Shown here in pieces: positions 12,722 to 19,235 of a stretch of 35,444 bases of DNA (positions within the stretch are counted from its first letter, which is position 1; each line of letters begins with the position of its first letter). The stretch lies in the IMG/VR virus record IMGVR_UViG_3300040946_000130, positions 1-35,444 of that record. One strand, given 5' to 3'. A program made the translations under genes and the position numbers. Source of the stretch: a virus. The notes below the pieces were generated by a model. It was not told the DNA's origin, ran no database searches, and was given only the letters and a program-made list of their open reading frames with translations.

Positions 12722-13710
12722 GCGTCAAAACGAAAATCGAATGGACCGATGCCACCTGGAACCCCATCATCGGCTGTAGCCGCGTGAGCGAAGGGTGCCG
12801 TAACTGTTACGCCGAGGGCATCGCGGCCCGTTTCGCCGGTGAAAAACAGAGTGTCTACTCAGGGCTCGCGCAGATTGTGAATGGCCACCCGCAGTGGACC
12901 GGCAAGATCGTCGAAACCAGGCAACTGCTCGATCCGCTCTCCTGGCGCCAACCGAAGCTGGTGTTTGTGAACTCGATGAGCGACCTTTTTCACGAAAATG
13001 TGAGCGATGACCTGCGGGATCGCATCTTCGGCGTGATGGCCCTGGCCGGGCACCACACGTTTCAGGTTCTGACAAAACGGGCAATGGCAATGTTGGAATA
13101 TTTCGCTGCTGGCCCGATGGCAAGGGTCCGCGAAGCGATGGTAGGGTTTGCGGCGAGCAGCATCCACCTGAAAAAAACCAGCGAGCCGTTCCTCGAATGG
13201 AGCGGGCTGCCGCTCCCGAATGTGTGGCTGGGCGTGAGTGTCGAAAACCAGGCCGCGGCCGATGAGCGGATCCCGCTCCTCCTTCAGACGCCGGCGGCCG
13301 TGCGCTTCATCTCGGCAGAGCCATTGCTGGGACCGATCAACCTTGAGAACCTGCCAAGCGCCAGTGGAATCGGGCGGTACCTGGATGCTCTCAGCAATGC
13401 GGGTGTCGACAAAAGCGCGCTGATCCCAAACGCGCTCGATTGGGTGATCTGCGGGGGCGAGAGCGGCCCGCATGCCCGGCCGATGAATCCGGATTGGGCG
13501 CGGAGCTTGCGCGATCAATGCGCGGCGGCGAGTGTCCCGTTCTTTTTCAAGCAATGGGGTGAGTTTGCTCCGGGGCCGCATGTGAGCGACCCAGGCAAAG
13601 ACATACCCATCCATTGTTCCACCGGCGGTCTGATGCACCACGCGGGCAAGAAAGCCGCGGGCTCGCTACTCGACGGCGTGGAGCACAAGGCGTTTCCGGA
13701 GGCGCGATGA
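12718..13710 (+). CDS. DUF5131 / phage Gp37-Gp68 family protein
   Basis: 330 residues from ATG at 12718-12720, overlapping the loader as ATGA. It begins KTKIEWTDATWNPIIGC and SRVSEGCRNCYAEG, the hallmark of the phage Gp37/Gp68 (DUF5131) family. Cys20, Cys27 and Cys30 (Cx6CxxC) resemble a radical-SAM-like cluster site. Later family phrases are VFVNSMSDLFHENV, HTFQVLTKR, LPNVWLGVSVENQ, FISAEPLLGP, VICGGESGPHARPM and FFFKQWGEF. The biochemical role is not established; a nucleic-acid-modifying function is often suspected. It lies between replication genes and the resolvase. Length is normal for the family and all key Cys are present. Confidence 0.88.
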   Translation: MSVKTKIEWTDATWNPIIGCSRVSEGCRNCYAEGIAARFAGEKQSVYSGLAQIVNGHPQWTGKIVETRQLLDPLSWRQPKLVFVNSMSDLFHENVSDDLRDRIFGVMALAGHHTFQVLTKRAMAMLEYFAAGPMARVREAMVGFAASSIHLKKTSEPFLEWSGLPLPNVWLGVSVENQAAADERIPLLLQTPAAVRFISAEPLLGPINLENLPSASGIGRYLDALSNAGVDKSALIPNALDWVICGGESGPHARPMNPDWARSLRDQCAAASVPFFFKQWGEFAPGPHVSDPGKDIPIHCSTGGLMHHAGKKAAGSLLDGVEHKAFPEAR

Positions 13711-14105
13711 ACGAGCTGCGCATCGAAATGCCTGGCATCCCGCCGAGCGTCAACGAATACAAGAAATACCGGATCGTCTGCAGCAAGGGCCGCAAGCCGG
13801 TGGCGCTCTGGTACCTCACGGCGAAGGCGAAGGCCTGGTTTCGGGACGTCGGGGTTTTCGCCAAAGGGCAGCAACTGCGGGCTGAGGAGTATTCGATCAG
13901 CTACGTTGTGTTCCTGCCGGATGCCCGCGTTCACGATGTTGACAATTTCGCGAAGTGCATCCTCGATTCCCTGGCCGAGCAGCACGGCTGCGGAGCCATC
14001 GACGATGACAAGCGGGTCTCGGAGTGCCACCAATACCGCCGCATCGATCGCGCCAACCCGCGGACCGTGATCGTCATCAAGGTGGCCCAGGGGACCCTGC
14101 TATGA
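13707..14105 (+). CDS. rusA: RusA-family Holliday junction resolvase
   Basis: 132 residues from ATG at 13707-13709, overlapping DUF5131 as ATGA; length is normal for RusA. The N-terminus (NELRIEMPGIPPSVNEYKKY) matches the family's opening strand and PPSxN loop. The metal-binding core is HDVDNFAKCILDSL (D77, D79 and N80), followed by GAIDDDKRVSECHQYR (D99-D101). It cleaves branched DNA made during replication or recombination, probably to prepare concatemers for packaging. All expected acidic residues are present. Confidence 0.88.
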   Translation: MNELRIEMPGIPPSVNEYKKYRIVCSKGRKPVALWYLTAKAKAWFRDVGVFAKGQQLRAEEYSISYVVFLPDARVHDVDNFAKCILDSLAEQHGCGAIDDDKRVSECHQYRRIDRANPRTVIVIKVAQGTLL

Positions 14106-14350
14106 GCAACCGCCGCCTGATGGCCGAACAGTGGGACAGCTTCGCCCGTGCCACGCTTCCCCGCTTCGCGCCACCCATCCAGCGGCAGGAGATGCGCCGG
14201 GCCTTCTACGCGGGCGCCCAGGGCATTGTGACCCCCTTCCTTGGATTCCTGGGTCCAGGTCCCGTGAAGCCGGAAGAGCTCGAGGCCGCGGTCGATCTGC
14301 AGGCGGAACTCCAGGAGTTCGCGCAACTGGTCAAGGACGGCCGCGCATGA
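14102..14350 (+). CDS. Small conserved-looking phage protein
   Basis: 82 residues from ATG at 14102-14104, overlapping the resolvase stop as ATGA. The sequence (MAEQWDSFARATLPRFAPPI, then QRQEMRRAFYAGAQGIV) is of the type found in phage early regions downstream of RusA, where an AxxGxxA-like helix follows QxxExRRAFxAG. The C-terminal half is helical (PEELEAAVDLQAELQEFAQL). No function is known to me. It couples to the next gene by ATGA. Confidence 0.65.
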   Translation: MSNRRLMAEQWDSFARATLPRFAPPIQRQEMRRAFYAGAQGIVTPFLGFLGPGPVKPEELEAAVDLQAELQEFAQLVKDGRA

Positions 14351-14616
14351 GCCAGACTTGGGAGCAGGCGCTTGTCGACGCTGACGTAGAAATTGCGCGT
14401 TCTCTCTTTGAGATGAACCGACCAGGGGCGCTCGAGACTGACTCCTGGTACGCACCAGAGCCTGACCTGGCCTATATCCGTGAGCATGTCGCTGCGGCGA
14501 TCGTCTCTCTCGAGGAATGCGCCGATATGCTGCCCGGAGCCCAGCGCCGGCTCTTCAGCCGGAAAGTGAGGAAAGCAAAATGCCCTGCGAGTGGTACGAA
14601 AAAGACGGCGTCATAA
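14347..14616 (+). CDS. Small acidic protein of unknown function
   Basis: 89 residues from ATG at 14347-14349, overlapping the previous stop as ATGA. The N-terminal two thirds are acidic and helical (WEQALVDADVEIARSLFEMN, then AYIREHVAAAIVSLEECADM); the end is basic (RRLFSRKVRKAKCPASGTKK). No domain is recognised. It overlaps the next gene by 37 bases. Confidence 0.6.
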   Translation: MSQTWEQALVDADVEIARSLFEMNRPGALETDSWYAPEPDLAYIREHVAAAIVSLEECADMLPGAQRRLFSRKVRKAKCPASGTKKTAS

Positions 14617-14882
14617 TCCACGTGAACCGCGGCCGTGGCCGCGGGCCGAAGCGCAACTGCAAGTTCTGCCACCGGGACTACTACGGCGGCAAGTTGTGCG
14701 ACTTCCCGATCGGGAACGACCGGACCTGCGACGCCGAGATGTGCAACGAGTGCGCGCGCACCGTCGGGCGGCAGGACAGGGACGCCGGCGGCGGTCTGAA
14801 GCGCCTGAATGACACGATCGACGTCTGCCCCATCCACCGCGACCGAGCCGTCGTCCAGGGCAGCGAGATCCGGGCCGAATAA
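14580..14882 (+). CDS. Zinc-finger-like protein with three Cys groups
   Basis: 100 residues from ATG at 14580-14582 with GAGGAAAG upstream. The sequence begins MPCEWYEKDGVIIHVNRGRG, then RNCKFC, then CDFPIGNDRTC, MCNECAR and VCPIH. Nine Cys and two His could hold two zinc ions. The PCxWY...IHVN opening recurs in phage proteins of unknown function near replication genes. It is the last gene before a promoter-like gap. Confidence 0.65.
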   Translation: MPCEWYEKDGVIIHVNRGRGRGPKRNCKFCHRDYYGGKLCDFPIGNDRTCDAEMCNECARTVGRQDRDAGGGLKRLNDTIDVCPIHRDRAVVQGSEIRAE

Positions 14883-14888
14883 TCTCTC

Positions 14889-14917
14889 TTGCATTTTCCA
14901 CAGCGGAGATGATAGCT
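14889..14917 (+). promoter_or_regulatory. Promoter candidate containing TTTTCCACA
   Basis: TTGCAT at 14889-14894, a 17-base spacer and ATAGCT at 14912-14917 sit in the 72-base gap before the next gene. The nonamer TTTTCCACA at 14894-14902 fits the DnaA-box consensus TTWTNCACA exactly and lies between the two hexamers, so a bound protein would block or modulate the promoter. Confidence 0.5.
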
Positions 14918-14960
14918 TTCCGCTCGAACCCAACCAACCCCACAACGCGAGAGGATGACC

Positions 14961-15659
14961 ATGAAACAAGGCGAAATTTTAACCACCGCGCTGCAGCGTG
15001 TGATCCTGGGCAGCGTAACGAAACAGAGTTCCAACGGCCGCATCGTCGTCCAGATGCGCATGCCCCTGGACGCCTATTCCCTCGGCACCCTGCCCGATTG
15101 GGCGGCGCGCGCCTATGAGGACGTCTCCAAAAAGTACACGGACGTCGACCCCGAGGTGCAGGAGATGAGTGACCTCGCGATCGCGTTCTCGAATGACAAC
15201 AACGCCGGCGTGATGTTCGCCAAGCGGGCCGTCAAGGTCGCTTCGGCGTCGCTGCGCGGCTTCAAGGTGACCCGCGTTGGCAAGCCGGATGAGCCGGAAG
15301 TCGAGCTGCAATTCAAGCTGTATCTCCAATTTGCTCGCGAGTTCTGGGCCTGGGCCGGCGAGATGGCCGGCGAAGAGGTCTACATGACGTTCCCGACACC
15401 GAAGGCCGATCAGGGGCCCATCGCCCAGACCGCCGAGCTGCCCCTGCAGGCCGCAGAGGCCGCCGAGGAGCCAAGGACGGCGCTGCCCGCCCTACCGACG
15501 CTCCAGGAAGCCACTGGCGAAGCCGAGCCCGCACCCGATACTGGCCCAGCCAAGAAACCGAAGGCCGGCAACGCCAAGACTCCAGGCAAAAAGAGTGGCG
15601 CGAGCAACCTGCAGGAGTTTCACCAAAAAGAAGTGCAGGCCGGCCGTGCCATCAACTGA
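14961..15659 (+). CDS. Early protein with Ala/Pro-rich C-terminal tail
   Basis: 232 residues if started at ATG 14961-14963, which has GAGAGG eight bases upstream; the ATG two codons earlier (14955) sits directly on that site. Residues 1-140 appear folded (ILTTALQRVILGSVTKQSSN, PLDAYSLGTLPDWAARAYED and LYLQFAREFWAWAGEM). Residues 145-215 are an Ala/Pro/Glu linker, and the end is Lys-rich (PAKKPKAGNAKTPGKKSG). A compact domain with a flexible basic tail might bind DNA or a replication partner. No family is recognised. Confidence 0.65.
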   Translation: MKQGEILTTALQRVILGSVTKQSSNGRIVVQMRMPLDAYSLGTLPDWAARAYEDVSKKYTDVDPEVQEMSDLAIAFSNDNNAGVMFAKRAVKVASASLRGFKVTRVGKPDEPEVELQFKLYLQFAREFWAWAGEMAGEEVYMTFPTPKADQGPIAQTAELPLQAAEAAEEPRTALPALPTLQEATGEAEPAPDTGPAKKPKAGNAKTPGKKSGASNLQEFHQKEVQAGRAIN

Positions 15660-16305
15660 GCCCGTCGTCGAAAGGGCCGTCCGCGAACGGCCCATCTTGT
15701 TCTCCGGACCGATGGTGCGCGCCGTCCTCGAGGACCGAAAAACCCAGACCAGGCGCGTCATGAAGCCCCTGAAGCATCCAGAATGGACCGGCTACAAGAT
15801 GGCGCGCGAAGGGTATGCAATCGAATGCGGCCCCGACTACCCGGATGATGAGCAGGATAAGGTCCGGTGCCCCCATGGCGTCGCCGGTGACCGGCTGTGG
15901 GTTCGCGAGACATTGCGCCCCAGCCAGAGCGGCATCGTTACCTACGGCGAGGATGGCTGCCCGGCGTGGCGCCAGGGCGAGTCGGTGAGCTGGCCTTGGT
16001 CGAAAACGCCGAAGGTTCGCACCGCGATCTTCATGCCCCGCTGGGCCAGCCGGATCCTGCTCGAGCTGATCGAGGTCCGCGCCCAGCGCCTACAGGAGAT
16101 CAGCGAGCAGGACGCTATCGCAGAGGGCATGCACCGGTTCGGATCGACCCAAATCTGGGGTCATGATCCAAAGGGAACGCGCGGATACCTCGCCGAATAC
16201 AGCGCAAAAGACGCTTATCGCTTGCTCTGGGACCAAATCAACGGCAAGAGGCACCCGTGGTCGAACAACCCGTGGATCTGGGCGATCACGTTCAAACGGA
16301 TCTAG
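15646..16305 (+). CDS. ASCH/PUA-like phage protein
   Basis: 219 residues if started at GTG 15646-15648, overlapping the previous gene by 14 bases; a GTG 17 codons earlier is the alternative. The opening RPILFSGPMVRAVLEDRKTQ and TRRVMKP is the signature of a widespread phage family related to ASCH (PUA-like) domains, which bind RNA or modified nucleotides. Later motifs fit the same family: GDRLWVRETLRPSQSG, TAIFMPRWASRILLEL, RAQRLQEISEQDAIAEG and NPWIWAITFKRI. The cellular role is unproven. Length and motif set are complete. Confidence 0.8.
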   Translation: MPSTEPVVERAVRERPILFSGPMVRAVLEDRKTQTRRVMKPLKHPEWTGYKMAREGYAIECGPDYPDDEQDKVRCPHGVAGDRLWVRETLRPSQSGIVTYGEDGCPAWRQGESVSWPWSKTPKVRTAIFMPRWASRILLELIEVRAQRLQEISEQDAIAEGMHRFGSTQIWGHDPKGTRGYLAEYSAKDAYRLLWDQINGKRHPWSNNPWIWAITFKRI

Positions 16306-16371
16306 CCAAACTGTCCAAAAGTGAGCATCCAACCCGTGAGAGCCCGTGCTCTCCTCAAGTGGAGGTGCCCC

Positions 16372-16563
16372 ATGCTTTCAATCCTGGTTTCGATTCTCGT
16401 CATGTGCCTGATTTTCGGGCTGATCTGGTGGGTGATCACGATGATTCCGCTGCCGGCGCCGTTCGCCCAGGTCGCGCGCGTCGTGATCGCGATCATTTTC
16501 GTGATCTGGCTTCTCTACCTGCTGCTGCCGTTTGCGACCTTCGGACATCCGCTTTTGCGGTAG
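16372..16563 (+). CDS. Small two-helix membrane protein, Thivi_2564-like
   Basis: 63 residues from ATG at 16372-16374 with GGAGG upstream. Helix 1 (ILVSILVMCLIFGLIWWVIT) is followed by IPLPAPFAQ and helix 2 (VARVVIAIIFVIWLLYLLLP). The GLIWW-x-I-x3-PLPAPF pattern matches the small membrane family named after Thivi_2564, common in phages. Its function is unknown; a late-early holin-like role is possible because lysis membrane genes lie just beyond. Confidence 0.7.
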   Translation: MLSILVSILVMCLIFGLIWWVITMIPLPAPFAQVARVVIAIIFVIWLLYLLLPFATFGHPLLR

Positions 16564-16567
16564 CGGA

Positions 16568-16590
16568 TTTCCACACTTCCGTGCTATCCT
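16568..16590 (+). promoter_or_regulatory. TTTCCACA followed by a -10-like hexamer
   Basis: TTTCCACA at 16568-16575, nine bases, then TATCCT at 16585-16590, in the 49-base gap before the last rightward gene. The spacing matches the copy at 30956-30963 and is close to the copy at 14895-14902, suggesting a shared promoter element. Confidence 0.45.
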
Positions 16591-16612
16591 ATGAGACGAA
16601 GGGAGGCCCGGA

Positions 16613-16798
16613 ATGGACATGATCTGCGAACCCCAGCTGAAGCGCGCCGCGGTCGCCTTCCCGTGTATCTGCTGCGGATCCCCGGTTGAGCGGGAGAACG
16701 TCTACTGCCCACGCTGCCTGCAGGCGATCCGTGCCCGCGGCGATGCCCGCTATGCATATCTTGAATGGGTTAACCGCGAAGTCGAGCGCGCGGCTTAA
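16613..16798 (+). CDS. Small zinc-ribbon protein, last rightward gene
   Basis: 61 residues from ATG at 16613-16615 with GGGAGG upstream. CICCGSP at residues 18-24 and CPRCL at 32-36 form a CxxC-x10-CxxC ribbon; the remainder is helical (AYLEWVNREVERAA). Its stop overlaps the stop of the opposite-strand spanin-like gene within a shared TTAA, so the early and late transcription units collide with no space for a terminator. Confidence 0.65.
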   Translation: MDMICEPQLKRAAVAFPCICCGSPVERENVYCPRCLQAIRARGDARYAYLEWVNREVERAA

Positions 16799-17088
16799 GC
16801 AATAGGCTTGTCGACGGCGGAATCCTTCAAATCTTGTCGCTGGTCCGCGCGCTCGCGTTCCTTTAGCTGACCGCCGCGGTCGGCGTTCTCCGCAGTCAAT
16901 CTCTGGAGTTCGGCAAGGATCTTTGACTGTGTCCCGTCGATACTGATAATGATGGCGCTGGCTTTTTCGTTGGCCTCGCGGGCCTGTCTCTCAGCCTGCG
17001 AGGCCTTCATTGCGGAATAGGCGTTGATCAGGGCCACGCCGACGAGCGCGAGGGCTCCGATCATGGCCGCGAGAGTGGTTGGGTTCAT
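16795..17088 (-). CDS. Spanin-like inner-membrane protein
   Basis: 97 residues from ATG at 17086-17088. One membrane span at about residues 5-25 (TLAAMIGALALVGVALINAY) precedes a long charged coiled-coil-like segment (ASQAERQAREANEKASAI, then KILAELQRLTAENADRGGQL). This is the layout of an inner-membrane spanin subunit such as Rz, whose periplasmic helix bridges to a lipoprotein. A small Pro-rich lipoprotein lies two genes upstream, which strengthens the idea. Length is rather short for Rz, so a holin accessory is the alternative. Confidence 0.5.
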   Translation of the reverse strand: MNPTTLAAMIGALALVGVALINAYSAMKASQAERQAREANEKASAIIISIDGTQSKILAELQRLTAENADRGGQLKERERADQRQDLKDSAVDKPIA

Positions 17089-17098
17089 GCGGGCCCCT

Positions 17099-17359
17099 TC
17101 AGCGAATCCAGTTGAGCGCGCGGGCGATCGATAAGAACAAAGTGCCCACGGAAGCTGGCCCGATGATATACGCGCCGATTTTGAAAAGCAGGCTCAGATC
17201 CTTCGCCCGCTGATCGGCTGCTGCCTTGCCGTCGTAAAAGTCTCGCGTCAAGCCTTTGTCTCCGTTCCGACCATTCAAAACCGGGTCGTTGGTTTCAATC
17301 CAGGTCTGCACGCTTGCGAGTTCTACTTCGACCGATCCATTCCCGCGCCTCCATGGCAT
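17099..17359 (-). CDS. Small protein with C-terminal membrane span
   Basis: 86 residues from ATG at 17357-17359 with GGGAG upstream; longer frames in the same phase run into other genes. The N-terminal half is polar (SVEVELASVQTWIETNDPVL, then NGRNGDKGLTRDFYDGKAAA), and residues 58-80 form one membrane span (LFKIGAYIIGPASVGTLFLS). It lies between the spanin-like protein and the small lipoprotein, so a part in lysis is likely. No family is recognised. Confidence 0.6.
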   Translation of the reverse strand: MPWRRGNGSVEVELASVQTWIETNDPVLNGRNGDKGLTRDFYDGKAAADQRAKDLSLLFKIGAYIIGPASVGTLFLSIARALNWIR

Positions 17360-17412
17360 CGTGCTCTCCCGCTTTCTGTTTCGATATTCCGGCACCCTTG
17401 CGGGCTCACCCA

Positions 17413-17535
17413 TTACTGGTGCGCCGGTGTATACACTGCGGTCCCGTTGGGAGCAGGCGGGGCTGTGGGTGGCGTCGGCGGCGCGGGCTTGGCGCACCCT
17501 GCCGCTGCCAACGCAATGAGGAGCATCCAGCGCAT
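17413..17535 (-). CDS. 40-residue Pro-rich lipoprotein, Rz1-like outer spanin candidate
   Basis: Starts at ATG 17533-17535, two bases after the upstream stop. The signal MRWMLLIALAAAGC carries lipobox AAGC with the lipidated Cys at residue 14. The mature peptide of 27 residues is Pro/Ala-rich (AKPAPPTPPTAPPAPNG) and ends TAVYTPAHQ. A short Pro-rich lipoprotein is the hallmark of Rz1-type outer spanins. Its GTAVYTP end is nearly repeated in the neighbouring gene, so it may also be a duplicated tail piece. Confidence 0.6.
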   Translation of the reverse strand: MRWMLLIALAAAGCAKPAPPTPPTAPPAPNGTAVYTPAHQ

Positions 17536-17537
17536 CG

Positions 17538-17978
17538 TTAGACGCCCGGCGTGTAGACGGCCGTGCCAACGGGCGGGGGCGGCGCTGGTGCGGCCGGGAC
17601 GGCTGCGAGTAAGGGACTCGACGGCGCTGAGACCTGACCGCTGGCAGTCGCGGTAACGGTGGCCACGTAGCAATAGGTGACGCCCTGGACGATGGCCGTG
17701 TCCTGGTAGACCCAGGCAGTGTTGACCTGGCCCACCGTGGGCACAATCGCGGCCGTGTTCAGCGCGGAGTACTTAGCGCTGCCCGCGGCGTCGCAAGTTG
17801 ACACGCCGGGTGCCAGAGCCTCACGGGAGAGCTGCAGCGTGCAAGCGACGGTCGTTGTACAGCCCGAGTCAATCCATGTGACGGTTTCGGTGCCAGCCGC
17901 CTGGGCTTGAACCGGCGGCGCGAAGCCGGCCGCAACGAGCACGGCCGGCAGGATGAACAGTAGATTCCGCATTTTCAT
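17538..17978 (-). CDS. Exported FN3-like protein with cleavable signal peptide
   Basis: 146 residues from ATG at 17976-17978 with GAGGA upstream. The signal peptide (MKMRNLLFILPAVLVAAGFA and on) ends PVQA before QAAG. The mature protein has a fibronectin-III-like beta pattern (TETVTWIDSGCTTTVACTLQ, then SAKYSALNTAAIVPTVGQV and VTYCYVATVTATASGQVSAP) with five Cys that could form disulfides after export, then a Pro/Ala-rich tail ending GTAVYTPGV. It sits downstream of the fibre genes. A secreted or surface role is inferred; FN3 domains also decorate phage virions. Confidence 0.65.
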   Translation of the reverse strand: MKMRNLLFILPAVLVAAGFAPPVQAQAAGTETVTWIDSGCTTTVACTLQLSREALAPGVSTCDAAGSAKYSALNTAAIVPTVGQVNTAWVYQDTAIVQGVTYCYVATVTATASGQVSAPSSPLLAAVPAAPAPPPPVGTAVYTPGV

Positions 17979-18172
17979 ATTTTCCTCATTGGCTGGTTCA
18001 CAAACTTGAGAGCTTCGATGCGCGCGATACAACCGTTCAGGCGACGCAGGATCCAATCCCTGCAGGGCGCCGTTGGATCGGCGCGCCGCACCTGGTCCTG
18101 GAGATGCTCGAGGCGCTTCTGGATCCGCGCGATTTCAGACCGATCGTCCTGCCCCGAGGTTCCCATCGTCAT
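17975..18172 (-). CDS. Small helical protein
   Basis: 65 residues from ATG at 18170-18172, eight bases after the Gly-rich gene; its stop overlaps the next start as ATGA. It is charged and helical (DDRSEIARIQKRLEHLQDQV, then RDWILRRLNGCIARIEALKF) with heptad-like Leu/Ile spacing, so it may form a coiled coil. No family is recognised; it could be a small chaperone for the adjacent fibre proteins. Confidence 0.55.
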   Translation of the reverse strand: MTMGTSGQDDRSEIARIQKRLEHLQDQVRRADPTAPCRDWILRRLNGCIARIEALKFVNQPMRKI

Positions 18173-18179
18173 AAGTCTC

Positions 18180-19235
18180 TCACGGCGTGTACGTGATTAC
18201 GACAATGCCTTGTGCACCGGCGCCGCTTACGCCGGAGGTATGGGCGTTCGAATATCCACCAGGGCCGGAGCCGCCTCCGTAAGAGCCGCCGTTGCCTCCA
18301 GCGCCGCCATTGCCGTTACAGGCCGGCGATCCCGAGGAGTTGCAACCGCCGCCGCCGCCCCCGCCTCCCCCCGAGCCATGAGCGCCGTTCCATTCCTGAC
18401 CCGAGCCGCCGTTACCGCCGGGATCGCCAACAGTATTAGAGCTGGCCTGACCGCCGCCGCCCCCGCCCGACGCTCCATTCGAGTCGCCCGAGCCATTACC
18501 AGCGCCACTCCCCGTATCACCCGCGCCGCCGGCCTGCGAAGCCGTGTGATTCGCGCCGCCGGCCACGCCGGAGTTGCCGCTCGGCGCCGAGGCCCCTGCG
18601 GATCCGCCGCCAGAGCCACCACCACCGCCGGCCCCTGCTCTGCCGCCTGCGGTGTTTCCTCCGCTGCCATTGGCGCCTGCGCCATTTGGCCCCCCTGCGC
18701 CGCCGCCGCCGCCGCCGGCTGAGTGGGTGCCGCTCTCTCCAGCACCGCCGTTATGACAGGTTGAGCCAGTGCCACCTGTGCCGCCGGCCCCCGAGGTGTT
18801 AGCCGTTTGTCCAGCCGAGCCGCCGACCGCTACCACGGTCGAGCCGAATGAGCTATTCCCGCCGGCATGACCGTCACCCGATGCCGTGCTAACGCCACCG
18901 CCGGCGCCGACCGTGACTGTGATGTTGGCTCCGGAAGAATATGCAACGGAAGAGGTGCAGTACTCGCCACCCCCGCCGCCGGTGATGTTGGTCGAGGCAC
19001 CGCCGCCCGTACCGCTGCCGCCGCCACCAATCGCCTCGATCGTGATGTTCGTGCCGTTGGTCGTCGCGTGCCAGGTCACAGAGGCGGTACAGAACTCGCG
19101 GATCTGCGAGCCCACAACAACGTTCGGGCAAACCGTCGTCACCGCGCCGCTCGAGTTTAAGGGAAAAAAGAATCCCTGGGCGCCAGCGAGCGCCCCGCAA
19201 AGCAAAACGAAAGTGAGAACGGTCGATTTCCTCAC
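18180..19235 (-). CDS. Gly-rich adhesin-like protein with signal peptide
   Basis: 351 residues from GTG at 19233-19235, overlapping the upstream stop as GTGA. The N-terminus VRKSTVLTFVLLCGALAGAQ is a Sec signal. After a short region with Cys, about residues 80-350 are dominated by Gly runs (GGGGSGTGGG, GGGGGG and others), similar to polyglycine-helix adhesins such as T-even gp38 and to the Gly-rich domain of many tail fibres; ANITVTVGAGGG near residue 115 and AQGIVVITYTP at the end are typical of that domain. It probably binds a receptor at the fibre tip. The signal peptide is unexpected for a virion protein. Confidence 0.7.
   Translation of the reverse strand: MRKSTVLTFVLLCGALAGAQGFFFPLNSSGAVTTVCPNVVVGSQIREFCTASVTWHATTNGTNITIEAIGGGGSGTGGGASTNITGGGGGEYCTSSVAYSSGANITVTVGAGGGVSTASGDGHAGGNSSFGSTVVAVGGSAGQTANTSGAGGTGGTGSTCHNGGAGESGTHSAGGGGGGAGGPNGAGANGSGGNTAGGRAGAGGGGGSGGGSAGASAPSGNSGVAGGANHTASQAGGAGDTGSGAGNGSGDSNGASGGGGGGQASSNTVGDPGGNGGSGQEWNGAHGSGGGGGGGGGCNSSGSPACNGNGGAGGNGGSYGGGSGPGGYSNAHTSGVSGAGAQGIVVITYTP

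Noticed and set aside
12799-12811. CGTAAC-T-GTTACG palindrome as a separate operator
   Set aside because: It encodes the conserved RNCYA residues of the DUF5131 protein, so its sequence is explained by the protein; mentioned only as a possible extra binding site.
16338-16353. GAGAGC-CCGT-GCTCTC hairpin before the small two-helix membrane gene, as a terminator
   Set aside because: The stem is only 6 bp and no T tract follows on either strand; too weak to call.
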